Shown here: positions 37,465-48,800 of the stretch, piece by piece
Layout: each line of letters opens with the position of its first letter
Position numbering within the stretch: the stretch's first letter is position 1
DNA from: Antilocapra americana
Taxonomy: Eukaryota > Chordata > Mammalia > Artiodactyla > Antilocapridae
DNA: 64,000 nucleotides
Reading direction: 5' to 3'
NCBI GenBank assembly: GCA_007570785.1
Contig: ML662465.1
Coordinates: forward strand, 4,909,902-4,973,901
The notes under the pieces: model-generated
What the model was told of the DNA's origin: nothing
The model's database searches: none
Seen by the model: only the letters and a program-made list of their open reading frames with translations
Program-made: the position numbers and the translations under genes

Positions 37465-38280
37465 CTCAAGGTAGATGGTCCAAATTCTGTCCCAGCTCTG
37501 CTACTTCCCAGTCATGTAGCTTTGAGCAAGTTCCTCAAGCTATATAAGCCTCGATTTTCTCATCTGTAAAATGGGGAGACACTACAGCAGGATTGCACAT
37601 GCTGCGAGGCTGGGCTTCCTGGGCTGAATCCCAGACTGAACGACTTCTCATGTGACTTGGGGCAGATTACCTCACATTGCTGTGCTTCCACCTCCTCATT
37701 TACTGAAAGGTATTTATTTATTTGGCTGTGTTGGGTCTTAATTGTGGCATGTGGGATCTTCGATCTTCATTGCGCATGCAGGATATTTGTGGCACGAGAA
37801 CTCTTAGTTGGGGCATGTGGGATCTAGTTCCCTGATTAGGAATTGAACCCGGGCCCATTGCATTAGGAGTGCAGAGTCCTAGCCACTGGACCACCAGGGA
37901 AGTCCCACCTCATTTTTAAAGTAGAAACAATAATAATAGCAGTACATGATCACAGGATCATGAGATGCTATTGAGTTCATTTTTGTAAAAAGCTCAGCAC
38001 GGTGCCAGGCAGTTAGTAAACACGCTATGTGGGTGGAATACAATAAATAAACAAATGTTTCGGCGTTTAGATTTGTGAGCATTCATGAAATCATGATTAT
38101 ACTGCGCTTATCAGCATAGTGACCTGCAGACAGTGTGCACTTGATCGATGTCAGCTTAAAATAAAAACCACACCTATGATCTTGGCCAAGTCACTTCCAT
38201 ACTCTGGTCTCAGTTCCCCTTTGAAAAAACAAGGGAGTTAAGCTGGGTATTCCCCAAGGGCCCTTCGAGTTCTTACACTC
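37465..38280 (+). repeat. Cluster of three MIR SINEs, the second split by a CHR
   Basis: The first copy (37465-37600) has tttctcatctgtaaaatggg. The second runs from 37607 and resumes after the CHR at 37915-38050 with gctcagcacggtgccaggca. The third (38168-38280) has atcttggccaagtcacttcc. All three are in the same orientation. Confidence 0.7.
37710..37906 (-). repeat. CHR-type SINE, antisense
   Basis: Contains tttatttatttggctgtgtt, ctagttccctgattaggaat and ccactggaccaccagggaag. A short cctcattt duplication at 37694-37701 and 37908-37915 flanks it, inside a MIR. Confidence 0.88.
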
Positions 38281-39054
38281 TGCCTTCCGGGCTGTTCACA
38301 CAGCTCTGCCCTGCCTCTTCCTGTGAATTCACAGTAGCCTTTCAGGGACCAGACACACTGACACAGATCACACTCTTGCTTTATAAATAAACCCTCCATC
38401 AACCACAAAACATGCACACCCAGCCTCTCCGCTAGCTAGCTTCCCCTCACCCCTTGCAGCACCATCAGCCAACAAAGGGAGGGGCACCCCATTCCCTGCT
38501 GTGTGCATGTCGCCCAAATGCAGGACCAGGACATGAGGTTACTGAGGTTACTTAACTTGAAAGATGCTGTCAGCTTGATTCCTGGACTCAGAGCACCATG
38601 CCAGCTTCCTGAGAGCTTCCTGTGCCACAGAAGCCCTGGGCACCCCTACGCCTGCCTTTCAGAAGAGCAGAAAGAGCTCGTACACAGAAACCCATGCAGG
38701 ACGCTGCAGAAACGAATGCCAGTCAGGCCACCATCAGCACCAGGGCCTCTCTCTGGACAGCACAAGCCCGTGTGGGGTCTGATCCTAATGACTCTACCTC
38801 TGGGCACTAGAAACATGGAGCCTAAACCAATAGGTCCACAGAGACAAGGAACCTAACTGAGGAAGACAACTTCTGTGCAGGCCAACTGATTACCCTGTCA
38901 GCAAGAACATCACTGGGACACCACTCTGTCAGCAGTTATTGGAGAGCTCTCACGTGCCATGTGCTGTCCCGGGGGGAATGATCCAACACCAGACGCCGAC
39001 CCCGCTCCTAGGGTTCTCGAGATTCCAGCGGGGGATAACCATGATCATTATTAT

Positions 39055-39430
39055 AGGAAGAGCTAACATATGCCAGACACTGCTCTAAGAGCTTTGGGCA
39101 TGTGGGCTAGGTCACCCACCTGACTGTAGCCCACCAGGCTTCTCTGTCTATGGGACGCTCCAGGCAAGAATACTGGAGTGGGCTGTCATGCCTCTCTCCA
39201 GGGGATCTTCCTGACTTAGGGATCGAACCCCCATCTTTTATGTCTCCTGCATTGGCAGGCGGTTTCTTTACCACTAGCGCCACCTGGGAAGCCCTCTAAG
39301 AGCTTTACATATAATTAATTCATTTGACCCTCACTGACCTTGTACAATAGGTTTATTATTCTCGTTTTACAGGGGAGAAAACTGAGGCATAGAGAAGTTA
39401 AGTAACTTGTTCAAGGTCACACAGCTAGGC
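39055..39430 (-). repeat. MIR SINE, antisense, split by a Bov-tA
   Basis: The left part has agctaacatatgccagacac; the right part (39294-39430) has ctcgttttacaggggagaaa and ttgttcaaggtcacacagct. An exact duplication of the MIR text marks the insertion point. Confidence 0.88.
39096..39293 (-). repeat. Bov-tA SINE inserted in a MIR
   Basis: Antisense Bov-tA (aagaatactggagtgggctg, agggatcgaacccccatctt) with an exact 13-bp target duplication, ctctaagagcttt, at 39083-39095 and 39294-39306. Confidence 0.95.
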
Positions 39431-40579
39431 TCTTGGTCATCATATCAATAAGTGACCCTACGATGTGTGACAGTAAGGAGAGGTATGCGGGGCTTTAGGA
39501 GTGCAAAACAGAAGTGACCTGGTCAGGGAGGTCAGAGAGGGCTTCCCTAAGGAGCTGAGCTGTGGCCTAGAGGATGAGTACAACTCAGTCAGGGTTCTTA
39601 AGCCTCAAAGCACATTAAAGTCAACTGAGAGGCTTTGAGTCAATCAAGTCTGACTTCATTTGTCTGCAATGGGCCCAGGCACCGGCACTCAGTTAGAAAG
39701 CTCTGCAGACGATTCAAACATGCAACCAGAACCGAGACTCACTGAGCTCAAGGGGAAGAAGAGTCAAGAAGCCGCAGGCAGAGGGAAGAGCAAGGCATGT
39801 GCCTTGTGGGGGAAGAGCTGTTGGCGAGGAGGGGAGACTGAAGGAAGGAAACTCAGTCTCAGGGGTCAGGAGCAGGCTACAGGAACGGCTGGGGCCACAG
39901 CATGCAGGGTCTGGGAGCAGGGTGACCATATCCTTCATCTCCCAGAGGGGACCCTTGTGAGAACAGTGGGAATAGCAGAGGCACACATTCCTTAGGATCC
40001 CAAGGCAATAGAATAAGCAGGTGTGTATACGGGCCAGTGTGGCAAAGAAGGATGTATGAAGATCCTGCTTCTAGAGCTGTCAGAGAATCAACGGTGCGGT
40101 GCCTCTAAAACCGTGGGAAGCCACTGACGTGTTTTCAGCAAGGACAATGACGAGATTACACCCGGTTTTTGGAAAGATGACTCTGCAGCAATACGGAAAT
40201 GACAGGCTGATGAGACAGAGAGGAAGTGGGGCGTCGGGACAAGAGACAGCTGGTCCAGGGAGAGTGGTGGGGCCTAGACCCAGGTCCTGTCTGTGCAGAT
40301 GGATAGAACTGTTGGGGGAGGGTGTGCCTCATTTCGTTTTCTTAACATTGCAAAAGAGTTTCTTACAAATTGAAGGTTTGTGGCCCCCCCCCCACATCAA
40401 GTAAGTCTGTTGGTCCCATTTTTCCAACAGCATTTGCTCACTTTCTGTCTCTGTCATATTTTGATAATTCTCACGATATTTCAAACCCTCCATCTGCAAA
40501 AAGATTATGGCCTGCCGAAGGCTCCCATGATGGCATTTTTTAGCAATAACATATTCTAAAATTAAGATATGTACATTGT

Positions 40580-40800
40580 GGGGGGCTACCCTGGTGGCTC
40601 AGATGACAAAAGAATCTGCCTGCAATGAGGGAGACCTGGGTTCAATTCCCGGTTGAGAAGGTCCCCTAGAGAAGGGCATAGCAACCCACTGTAGTATTCT
40701 TGCCTGGAGAATCTCTTAGACAGAAGAGCCTGGCAGGCTACAGTCCATGGGATCGCAAAGAGTCGGACACGACTGGGTGACTAACACTTTCACTTTCACC
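40580..40800 (+). repeat. Bov-tA SINE
   Basis: Starts ggggggctaccctggtggct, has tgggttcaattcccggttga and ends actaacactttcactttcac. Confidence 0.92.
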
Positions 40801-41214
40801 TCATTGCTTTTTAGACATAATACTACTGCATACTTAATAGGAATACTGTAGAGTATGAACATAACTTCTACATTCAGTGGGAAATCAAAAAATCCATGTG
40901 ATATTTGCATTACTGTAGTGGTCTGGAACTTAACCCCCGGTATCTCCAAGGTATGCCTGTAAATGTTGGGTTTGATTATTATTTAGGAGGTACAAAGCGA
41001 TGGAGAGAGTATGAGGGTGGGAAAAGTCTAGGAACAGAAGAGGCCCCAAGAACTGACCCCATGCTCAGGAGAATTTTGGAGATTCACAGGTAAGCGGTGA
41101 AGAGGATCAAAGGCAGAGAGTTGCAAGAGGAAGCGCTGAGATGCAGAATCAGAGAAAAGTCAGAACCGATGGGCTGACTTTGAAAGCAAACAGGTCCAAG
41201 ATTCTGAGTCAAAC

Positions 41215-41440
41215 AAACACTTACATAACACGCAAGGCACTGTTTTAAGCTCTTTGCCTGAACCAACTTATTTCACACAACATCCCCACACAGGAGATAG
41301 ATTATTGTCCTCATCTTGAAAATGAAGAAACTGGGGCACAGAGCAGCTAAGCCGCTTACCCAGAGTCATGCAGCCAGTAAGTAGCAGAGCCAAGATTTGA
41401 ACCCAGGCAGGCTGGCTCCAGAGTCCATACTTTCAAACCA
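41215..41440 (-). repeat. MIR SINE, antisense, well preserved
   Basis: Reads cgcaaggcactgttttaagc, tcttgaaaatgaagaaactg, gccagtaagtagcagagcca and gatttgaacccaggcaggct. Confidence 0.85.
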
Positions 41441-42065
41441 CAAGCAAGACCAGAAACCTGAACGTTTTACTCTACTCTTACCTCCAAACTACTGCTGAAA
41501 GTACCAGAAGGAATTGTTTAAAAATAGGAGAATCTATTTCAGCTCAGAAAAGCAGGGAAAGGTGCCAAGTAAAAGACAAAGCTCTTGAAATGTTTCTCAA
41601 TATATAGAAAAGGTGAGGCTTGAATTGAGGGAAAGGCATCCTGGCCCAGGTCTCCCTATTTAAAAAGGATTAAGAATAGCAGGGTCTGATGCAGGGTGGG
41701 GGGTAACTGAGCAAATATAGAAAGTGGAGTTGAATCCTTGCCGAGCAGTCCCTGGCAGCAGCAGGCACTTAATAAATATACGGAATGATGAATGATTCCC
41801 CTTGAAGACTGCAAGTAGGAGAAGCAAGTGGCTGCCGGACACCCCCCACATACACTGCACCCCAACCCCGCCGCAGGTCCCATTGGGCACAGAGAGTTCA
41901 AGTACAGCAGGGGAACACTGCAGCAGCAGTTTCCTTAACCAGGGTGACTATGTTTTTCCTTCTCCCTTCATTGACTAGGCTGGGGACATGAGACATGATG
42001 TTCCACAGACAGTCCCCACCTTCAGAGGTTATAAACTGGTGGTAGACAGGATGAGGACTTCACTG

Positions 42066-42275
42066 CTTAAGAATCCATCTGCCAATGCAGGAGACATGGG
42101 TTTGATCCCTGGTCTGTAAGATTCCATGTAAAAGGAAATGGCCACCCACTCCAGTATTCTTGCCTAGAGAAACCCATGGACAGAGGAGCCTGGGGTGGGG
42201 GCGGGGGGCGGAGGGGCGAGGACTACAGCCCATGGGGTCGCAAAGAGTTGGACACAACTTAGCAACTGAACAACA
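42066..42275 (+). repeat. Bov-tA SINE carrying a G-rich expansion
   Basis: Bov-tA from gcttaagaatccatctgcca to caacttagcaactgaacaac. Where other copies read cctggcgggctac, this one has a run of G blocks at 42192-42216: four runs of at least four G, split by t, c and cgga. That fits a strong G-quadruplex on the plus strand, which is the template strand of PRKCB. Confidence 0.9.
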
Positions 42276-43420
42276 AAATATACAGAATGAAATCCAGTCC
42301 AAACATGTTTTTTAAATACACCATACAGGTCGTTCTTGAATTATACGTCAGCACCCACATTTGGGGGATTCAGATGTCTCTTTAAAAAATTGGAAAACCT
42401 AGATCTTAATTGTTTAAAGAACAGAAATTTAACAACAACAAAAAATGGAGCTGCCCCTTTCAGACAGGGTGCACACACTCTAGATGCAATGTCCCTGTTT
42501 TCACGCACTTGATTCATTTATTTACCTGCCTGGTCCTGGCTGGCTTTGAAGTCAGACGTCCTGATGAATGCATGCAGCCTTTCAAAGTCACGTGGCCACA
42601 AACAAAACATCAAGGAAGGCAGCCAGACAGGAGAGAGGGTCTCTCCCTGTGTACAGAGTTCAAAGCAGGCACTCTCCTTCTACAGAGGCTGAACTATTTT
42701 GCATTTCCACCAAGAGGGAGCAAGGGTTTCTCTACACCCTCACCAACAGTTGTCTTTGGAGTTTGTTTTGATAATAGCCAGCCTGTCAGGTGTGAGGCCT
42801 CACTGGGGGTTTCATTTGAATTTTCTGATGAATACTGAGCATCTTTTCAGATACCAGTTACCCACCTGTATGTCTTCAGATAATTGTCTACTCAAGTCCT
42901 TAGCCCATTTAGAGACTCCTCAAAAAGTAAAAAAGAGAAATATTATATGATCCAGCAATTCCAATTATGGGTATTTATCCAAAAATAACTGAAATCAGGA
43001 TCTTAGAGAGACTGTACAACTCCTATGTTCACTGCAGCATTATTCACAATGGTGAGGAAACAAACTGAATGCATACAAACAGGTGAATGGATAAAGAAGA
43101 CACAGTACATACATACAGTGGACTATTACTCATGCTTAAAAAGGAACGATACACTGCAACATGGAACAACATGGATAAACGTTGAGGACATTATGTCAAG
43201 TGAAATAAACCAGACACAGAAAGACAAATACTGTATAATTCTAATCATATCAAATTCATAAAATCAAAGAGTGGAATGGTGGGCATCCTGGAAGCTGGGG
43301 TGGGGAAAATGGGGAATTACTAATCAATGTTTCAGTTAAGCAAGATGAGTACAGAGATCTGTACAGCACTGTCTGCAGTCAACAATACTGTATCATACAC
43401 TTAAGAGTTTATTAAGAGGG

Positions 43421-43749
43421 GGGCTTCCTTGGTGGCTTAGTGGTTTAAAAAAAAAAAAAACCCACTTGCCTATGCAGGAGACACAGGTTCGATCCCTGAT
43501 CCTGGAAGATCCCATATGCCAAGAAGCAACTGAGCCCATGAACCACTACTACTGAGCCTGTGCTTTAGAGCCTGGTCACTGCAGTTACTGAGCCAGCGAG
43601 CCCTACAGCCTATACTCCTCAACAAGAGAAGCCACCACAGTGAGAAGCCCGAGGACCACCACTGGAGAGAAGCCCCTACTTGTCCTAGCTAGAGAAAAGT
43701 CCACTCAGCACAACCAAAAATAAATAAGCAAATAAAATTATTTTTTTTA
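43421..43749 (+). repeat. CHR-type SINE, full length, younger of a stacked pair
   Basis: Starts gggcttccttggtggcttag and keeps the long CHR body: aggttcgatccctgatcctg, gagcctgtgctttagagcct, agagaagccaccacagtgag and an aaataagcaaataaa tail. It has an exact 15-bp duplication, agtttattaagaggg, at 43406-43420 and 43750-43764. A 14-base A run (43447-43460) interrupts its tRNA-like part. Confidence 0.93.
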
Positions 43750-43764
43750 AGTTTATTAAGAGGG

Positions 43765-43938
43765 ACTTTCCTGGTGGTCCAGTGGTTAAGACTTCACCTT
43801 CCAACATAGGGGGTACAGGTTCAATCCCTGGTCAGGGAGCTAACATCCCCCAGGTCTCTGGGCCAAGAAAACCGAACAGAAAAACAATAGGTGCAATATT
43901 GTAACAAACTCAACAAAGACTTAAAAACATTTTTAAAT
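43765..43938 (+). repeat. CHR-type SINE, older of a stacked pair
   Basis: Starts actttcctggtggtccagtg, has ggttcaatccctggtcaggg and the aacaaactcaacaaagactt end. A third copy of the target, attaagaggg, follows at 43941-43950. Confidence 0.9.
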
Positions 43939-44459
43939 ATATTAAGAGGGTAGGTCAGATGTGTTCTCTCCACAATAAAATGAAATAAAAGAAAATAAAA
44001 TTAAATAGCTCAATAAAAGAAAGCAAGCAAATGGCAGTCGTCCTGGGTAGTGGTTACCTTGATGGAAGGGGCTAGAGATGTAGGGATGATAAGGGTGCAC
44101 AGGAAGGCTTCTGGGGTTCTGGTTACAGAGAACTGTTCACTGTGTGAAAATTCATCAAGAGAGATCCTTTCCTGTACAAGAAACAGTTTGCAAAAACCAT
44201 GTGACCAGCCCAGACTAAAGCAGTGCCTTTGAATCCGGATTGTAAATTCTTGGAAGAGGGAGTCTGATGGGTCCAGTTTGGGGGAGGTGGGCATATATAG
44301 CTGGACCCAGCGGAACCCAGACCATGAGGTCAGACTATTTCTGAGGGCGCAGATGTGGGAAGGCAGTTCTGGAGAAAAGGGCTGTCTATTTCAGTTAGCT
44401 ATTCCAGGTGAATGAGGCTGAAGTAACGAGGCAGCCTGGGGTGCTGGTGACAATAGGAG

Positions 44460-44665
44460 CTAGGCCAGAATGCCTGGGTCAGCTACTCACTGGTCTTGGG
44501 ACCCTGGGCAAGTCCCTTAGTCTCTTGAGAGCCTCAGTTTCCTTATCTGTAAAATCAGACTGACAACAATGAGACTCATCTCCTAGAATGTAAGGAAGAA
44601 TAAAGAAAGATTCTATGGAAAGTGCTTAAAACAGAATCTTATCTATGAATGCTAGCTCTTGGATA
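44460..44665 (+). repeat. MIR SINE
   Basis: Sense MIR: gccagaatgcctgggtcagc, accctgggcaagtcccttag, cctcagtttccttatctgta and agtgcttaaaacagaatctt. Confidence 0.85.
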
Positions 44666-45295
44666 TTATTATTTAAGTAAAATATTGCTACTCGGACATC
44701 CCAGGAGTCCAGACCACTGGAGTTGAAGGCAGAGCCTTTCTGACTCTGTGGCCAGCACCTTTCACATGAGGGATGTCTCTTTCTGGGTCATCTACCTTTG
44801 AATGCTTTGTTTCCACCTTCATTTGCAGCCTCCACAGGCTGAGGTCTTCTGGGAAATTGCCTTTATCAGTCTCTGAGGCCGGTCTCACCCCTTAACCAGG
44901 AGAAGTCAAAATAATTTATAAGACAAGACATGCCTGCCTCATTTAGTCCCAGCACCTCTCATCTTTGTGCACCAGAGAAACAGCTTTTTCCATTCTCCAG
45001 ACACTGCACACCAGGGACATGCTTCTTCCTCCCCAGCACGGAGCTCTGTGTCTTTGTGACAGTGAGGGGCAGACGGCTGTGGAGAAGCAATTCGCTCTGA
45101 CCTTTACATGTGGATTCTGCACTGCGGATGCCATCAGTGGCATGCGGCAAATGGGAGAAGAATTGGGCAGTCAGAATTCATTTCACTGACAGAAGAACTG
45201 CATTTCACCACATTATCATCATTTTCATTAGACTTTCCCCCTCAACCAGCTCACGGGAGATGCCTTTGTGTATCCATTTGGTGCCAAAATAAGGC

Positions 45296-45501
45296 TCAGT
45301 TCAGTTCAGTTCAGTCGCTCAGTTGTCTCCGACTCTTTGCAACCCCATGGACTGCAGCATGCCAGGCTTCCCTGTGATGGACAGGGAAGCTCACTCAAAC
45401 TCATGTCCATTGAGTCAGTGATGCCATCCAACCATCTCATCCTATGTCGTCCCCTTCTCCTCCCACCTTCAATCTTTCCCAGCACCAGGGTCTTTTCCAA
45501 T
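45296..45501 (-). mobile_element. BovB 3' fragment with an internal hairpin rearrangement
   Basis: It begins with four ttcag units, the BovB terminal repeat, then antisense BovB 3' sequence to tttccaatc. At 45366-45390 the expected text is replaced by a perfect 10-bp inverted repeat: gcttccctgt, loop gatgg, acagggaagc. Other copies in this window lack it. Confidence 0.9.
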
Positions 45502-45549
45502 CTTAAACTCACATTCTAAGACTCGAAGGGACCACTGGTGGTAGCAATA

Positions 45550-45765
45550 TTAACTACCACTTACTATCTGCTAGGCACGGTGAGAAACCCTCAACATGGA
45601 TTAACTCATTTAATCCTTGCCTGAACCTTGTTAGGAGGATGCTATTTTATCCTCTTCTTACAGAAGAGAAAACTGAGGCAGAGAAATTAGGTAACTAATT
45701 TATTTATTATTTATTCAGCTAGTTAGTGGCAAACCTTGAATTCAAACCCCACCATTCTGGTTTCA
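45550..45765 (-). repeat. MIR SINE, antisense
   Basis: Reads cttactatctgctaggcacg, taactcatttaatccttgcc, agaagagaaaactgaggcag and cttgaattcaaacccc. Confidence 0.8.
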
Positions 45766-45769
45766 GAAC

Positions 45770-45935
45770 TACTCTGAGACAGGACCTTTTGCTGGTTTCC
45801 AAACTTGGCTCCCCAGGAGAATTACCCAAAAGACTTCAAAATACAGATCTCCAGACGCTTGTCTGTATCTCTTCAGCTGAGGTCTGTTCTGAGTGGGCTA
45901 CCCAAATAATCCTTATGCATTCAACTTGTCTGTAT
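45770..45935 (-). repeat. MER5-like hAT MITE
   Basis: Contains ttggctccccaggagaatta, aaatacagatctccagacgc and ggctacccaaataatcctta. The order resembles MER5-type elements; orientation and ends are uncertain. Confidence 0.45.
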
Positions 45936-46277
45936 TCTGCAAAATAGCACTGAGAAATTGTAGCGGACATGTGTTGTTTTGACCTGCAAGCATCTCTGCC
46001 TCAGTGATGAGGCATAAGTGTCTCAATTATCCTTCAAAAAGCCACCCACCCCCACTGTATTTAGTTCCCTAAAGAGGGAAGACTTTAAAAGCCCAAGAAA
46101 AGGGCTGGTTAAGTAATTTAAGCTTCAGAGAATAACATTTCTTCTTCTGGAATTTGAATTCAGGGTCAAAGCAACACAAGAACCTAAACCACATACAGCT
46201 GATTTGGTCGTTTGGGGAGGTTTTCTCCAGTTCTCTAAAGTATATTATACCCTTTTCAATAAATTTTACTATGCTTG

Positions 46278-46468
46278 TGTGTGCTCCATGGTTCAGGGGT
46301 GTCCAACTCTTTGCAAACCCCTGGACTGTAGCCTGCCAGACTCCTTTGTCCATGGGATTTCCCAGGCAGGAATACTGGAGTGGGTTGCCATTTCCTTTTC
46401 CAGGGGATCTTCCCGACCCAGGGATCAAACCCACATCTCTTGCATCTCCTGCACTGGCAGGTAGATAC
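46278..46468 (-). repeat. Bov-tA SINE, antisense
   Basis: Contains ggggtgtccaactctttgca, aggaatactggagtgggttg, agggatcaaacccacatctc and ctgcactggcaggtag. The terminal tRNA bases are lost. Confidence 0.9.
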
Positions 46469-47814
46469 TTAAGCTAATTCAAGGTGGCTCTGCTGCATGC
46501 AACCAAACAACATTAGTAAAAGAACCGTGGAAGAAACCCACAACTACCACAGAGATCCCCTCTACAACTGGTGACAATTGGTCTTTGCTCAACTGGGATG
46601 AGGCATTAATATCCTTAAATAAGAATCAGTGAGTCAATTTAGACTGTTCCTCCTCAGCCTGCACAGATGGTTCTCAGGCCTGCTTCTGTCTTCTGAAGTT
46701 ACATCAAAAATCTATACAATAGCTCTTTAAATGTTTAACCGAAGCCTAGTCTTTGAGCAAGATAGGTCAACTCTCAGACTCTGCCTTGTAAGCTGTTCTT
46801 TTCTCATTTGGAACATACACCCTAATTATTGAGCACTTTCATCGTGAATGCAGAAGTTATAGACTACAGTGTTAAGTAATAAATAATAGTCCTGGTGCCC
46901 TGCCAGGTTTAGATAGGTAGTAGATGGATGAGAGAGAGTCTGCACTGTTTATAGACTGAATTGCCCCTGGTACTATTTATCCTTGAGAGATACAAATGAG
47001 TTCTGCTATCAGGTGATGATGTAATTGTACCATGATGCCAAGAGGGATGTTCAACCCTAACTGTTGCTTCACCGCCTCGGAGAGCCAGACAGTCTTGGAG
47101 CATCATCAGAACCGATGGTGGGTGTCCCTGCCTGGAATTATGTAAGACTAAGCAACCCAGGCTTTGAGACAAGTGCAGCCAACTGTTACATTACTTTCTC
47201 AGTGCCAGGGAGACCAGACAATACCAAGGAAGAGGAGGTAGGCCCTTTATCTGAAGACAGGGCTGTCCCACTCCACTGGTGCTGAGGCAGGCAGTGAGTG
47301 GACCTCAGACTGTCAGAACTAGGCCTTCCTCCCTCGGGGGCCAAAGGCGAACCCACCAGCAGGGCCAGAATCTTACCAGGAGCACCTGAAGAGTCCCATG
47401 TCGGGGACTAAGCTGGCTCCCGGCTGATGGAGTATCTTAAGAGTGACCACACCCAGAAGCAACTATAGTTGCTTACAGTTATACCCAAGCCTTCACTCAG
47501 GTTTGATTTTAATCAGACTAAGCAGGAAGCCTGAGTCCATGCTGGAGGTGAAGTGGCACCAAAAACAAGGTCACAGAAAACAGTTACAAAAATTCTCAAA
47601 GCGATCTTCAGAGTTCTGCCAACAGTCTGGAATAAGATACTGAGCAGAGTTGACAAGGGGACACCAAAATGTGTTTAGAAAATGTGGCCTTGTATTTTCA
47701 CAAGGGTGTATGTTTGTAGACATATCATACCATACCATACGTGGGCTTTGTTGTCTGCTTTCTTCATTCATAATTACTACATAGTCCCACGTCAATAACA
47801 TTTTAATCAGATGA

Positions 47815-48200
47815 CTTTTTACTGAAGTATAATTGACATACAGTGATGCACAGACTTTCTTTTTTTTAATTGTTTAATTGAAGGATTAATTGCTTTACAG
47901 AATTTTGTTCCTTTCTGTCAAACCTCAACATGAATCAGCCATAGGTATATATGCCCCCTCTCTCTTTTAAGCACACAGTTTCATGAGTTTTTAATACTGT
48001 GTGCATGTATATAGGCACCAACTCAACAAGACACAGAATATTCCCATCACCCCAGACACTGTAACATTTTAATCATTGTACAGCCTCCTGTCATATGGAT
48101 ATATTTTACTTACATAAACCCTAATTTCCAGCCATTTAGATTGCTTCCAATTTTTTGTAAATATATACACAGATCCTTAAATAATTCCTTACCAGAATTC
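47815..48200 (-). mobile_element. Ancient antisense L1 with a ruminant L1 tail nested in it
   Basis: Outer L1: ctgaagtataattgacatac, then accaactcaacaagacacag and cattccattttgtaaa-like text. The inner piece (about 47857-47966) starts with a T run and reads taattgctttacagaatttt and catgaatcagccataggtat, the antisense ruminant L1 3' end. Confidence 0.65.
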
Positions 48201-48263
48201 TTTGGCTAAAAAGATCATTAAGGCTTTTGATACATGTTGGTAATTATCTCTTGAGGAAGATTA

Positions 48264-48346
48264 CACTGGATCGGCCAAAAAGTGAGCTTGGGTTTTTCAT
48301 CACATCTTACAGAAGAATCCAAACGAACTTTTTGGCCAACTCAATA
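48264..48346. mobile_element. Mariner-type MITE, about 80 bp
   Basis: A left end ggatcggccaaaaagtgagc and a right end cgaactttttggccaactca form long inverted termini around a short gggtttttcatcacatctt core. This is the compact mariner-derived element common in ruminant genomes. It has no coding capacity. Confidence 0.8.
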
Positions 48347-48609
48347 TTCACTTACACCCTCACCAGTAATATATTAGAGTGCACTTTCCCCCTCCTCCTC
48401 CTGTTCATGCTTTTTATTTTGAATCCTATTTTTTTACATTATTATTAAGATCATGTTCTATACATATGTGCGATTTTTTGGGGGGGGCTATATCTTTGAC
48501 TCTTTTATTTTTAACCTAGTACATTTCTTTTGTACAATGCCTAGACTTGTATATTTCTCCAGTCTACTAGTCTTTGCCTTTTAATAGAGAATTTCAGCCC
48601 ACTTACATT

Positions 48610-48800
48610 GGGCTAGCACCTGATGGCTCAAGCAGTAAAACATCGTCTACAATGCAGGAGACACAGGTTCCGTCTCTAGGTTGGGAAGATTCCTGGAGAA
48701 GAAAATGGCAATGCACTCCAGTATTCTTGCCTGGAGAATTCCATGGGCAGAGACTACGTCCATGGAATCGCAAAGAGTCAGACATGACTGAGTGCACATG
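48610..48800 (+). repeat. Bov-tA SINE
   Basis: Starts gggctagcacctgatggctc, has caggttccgtctctaggttg and ends cagacatgactgagtgcaca. Some internal bases before tccatggaatcgc are lost. Confidence 0.9.

Larger units (their letters stand above)
42693..44007. mobile_element. L1 insertion with 5' inversion, later hit by two CHR SINEs
   Basis: 42693-42910 is antisense L1 ORF2-end sequence (ttgcatttccaccaagaggg to caagtccttagcccattt). From about 42911 the text turns to sense L1 (gatccagcaattccaattat, then gtggactattactcatgctt) and runs to the 3' UTR near 44007. The antisense part covers element sequence just upstream of the sense part, the layout made by twin priming. Confidence 0.75.
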
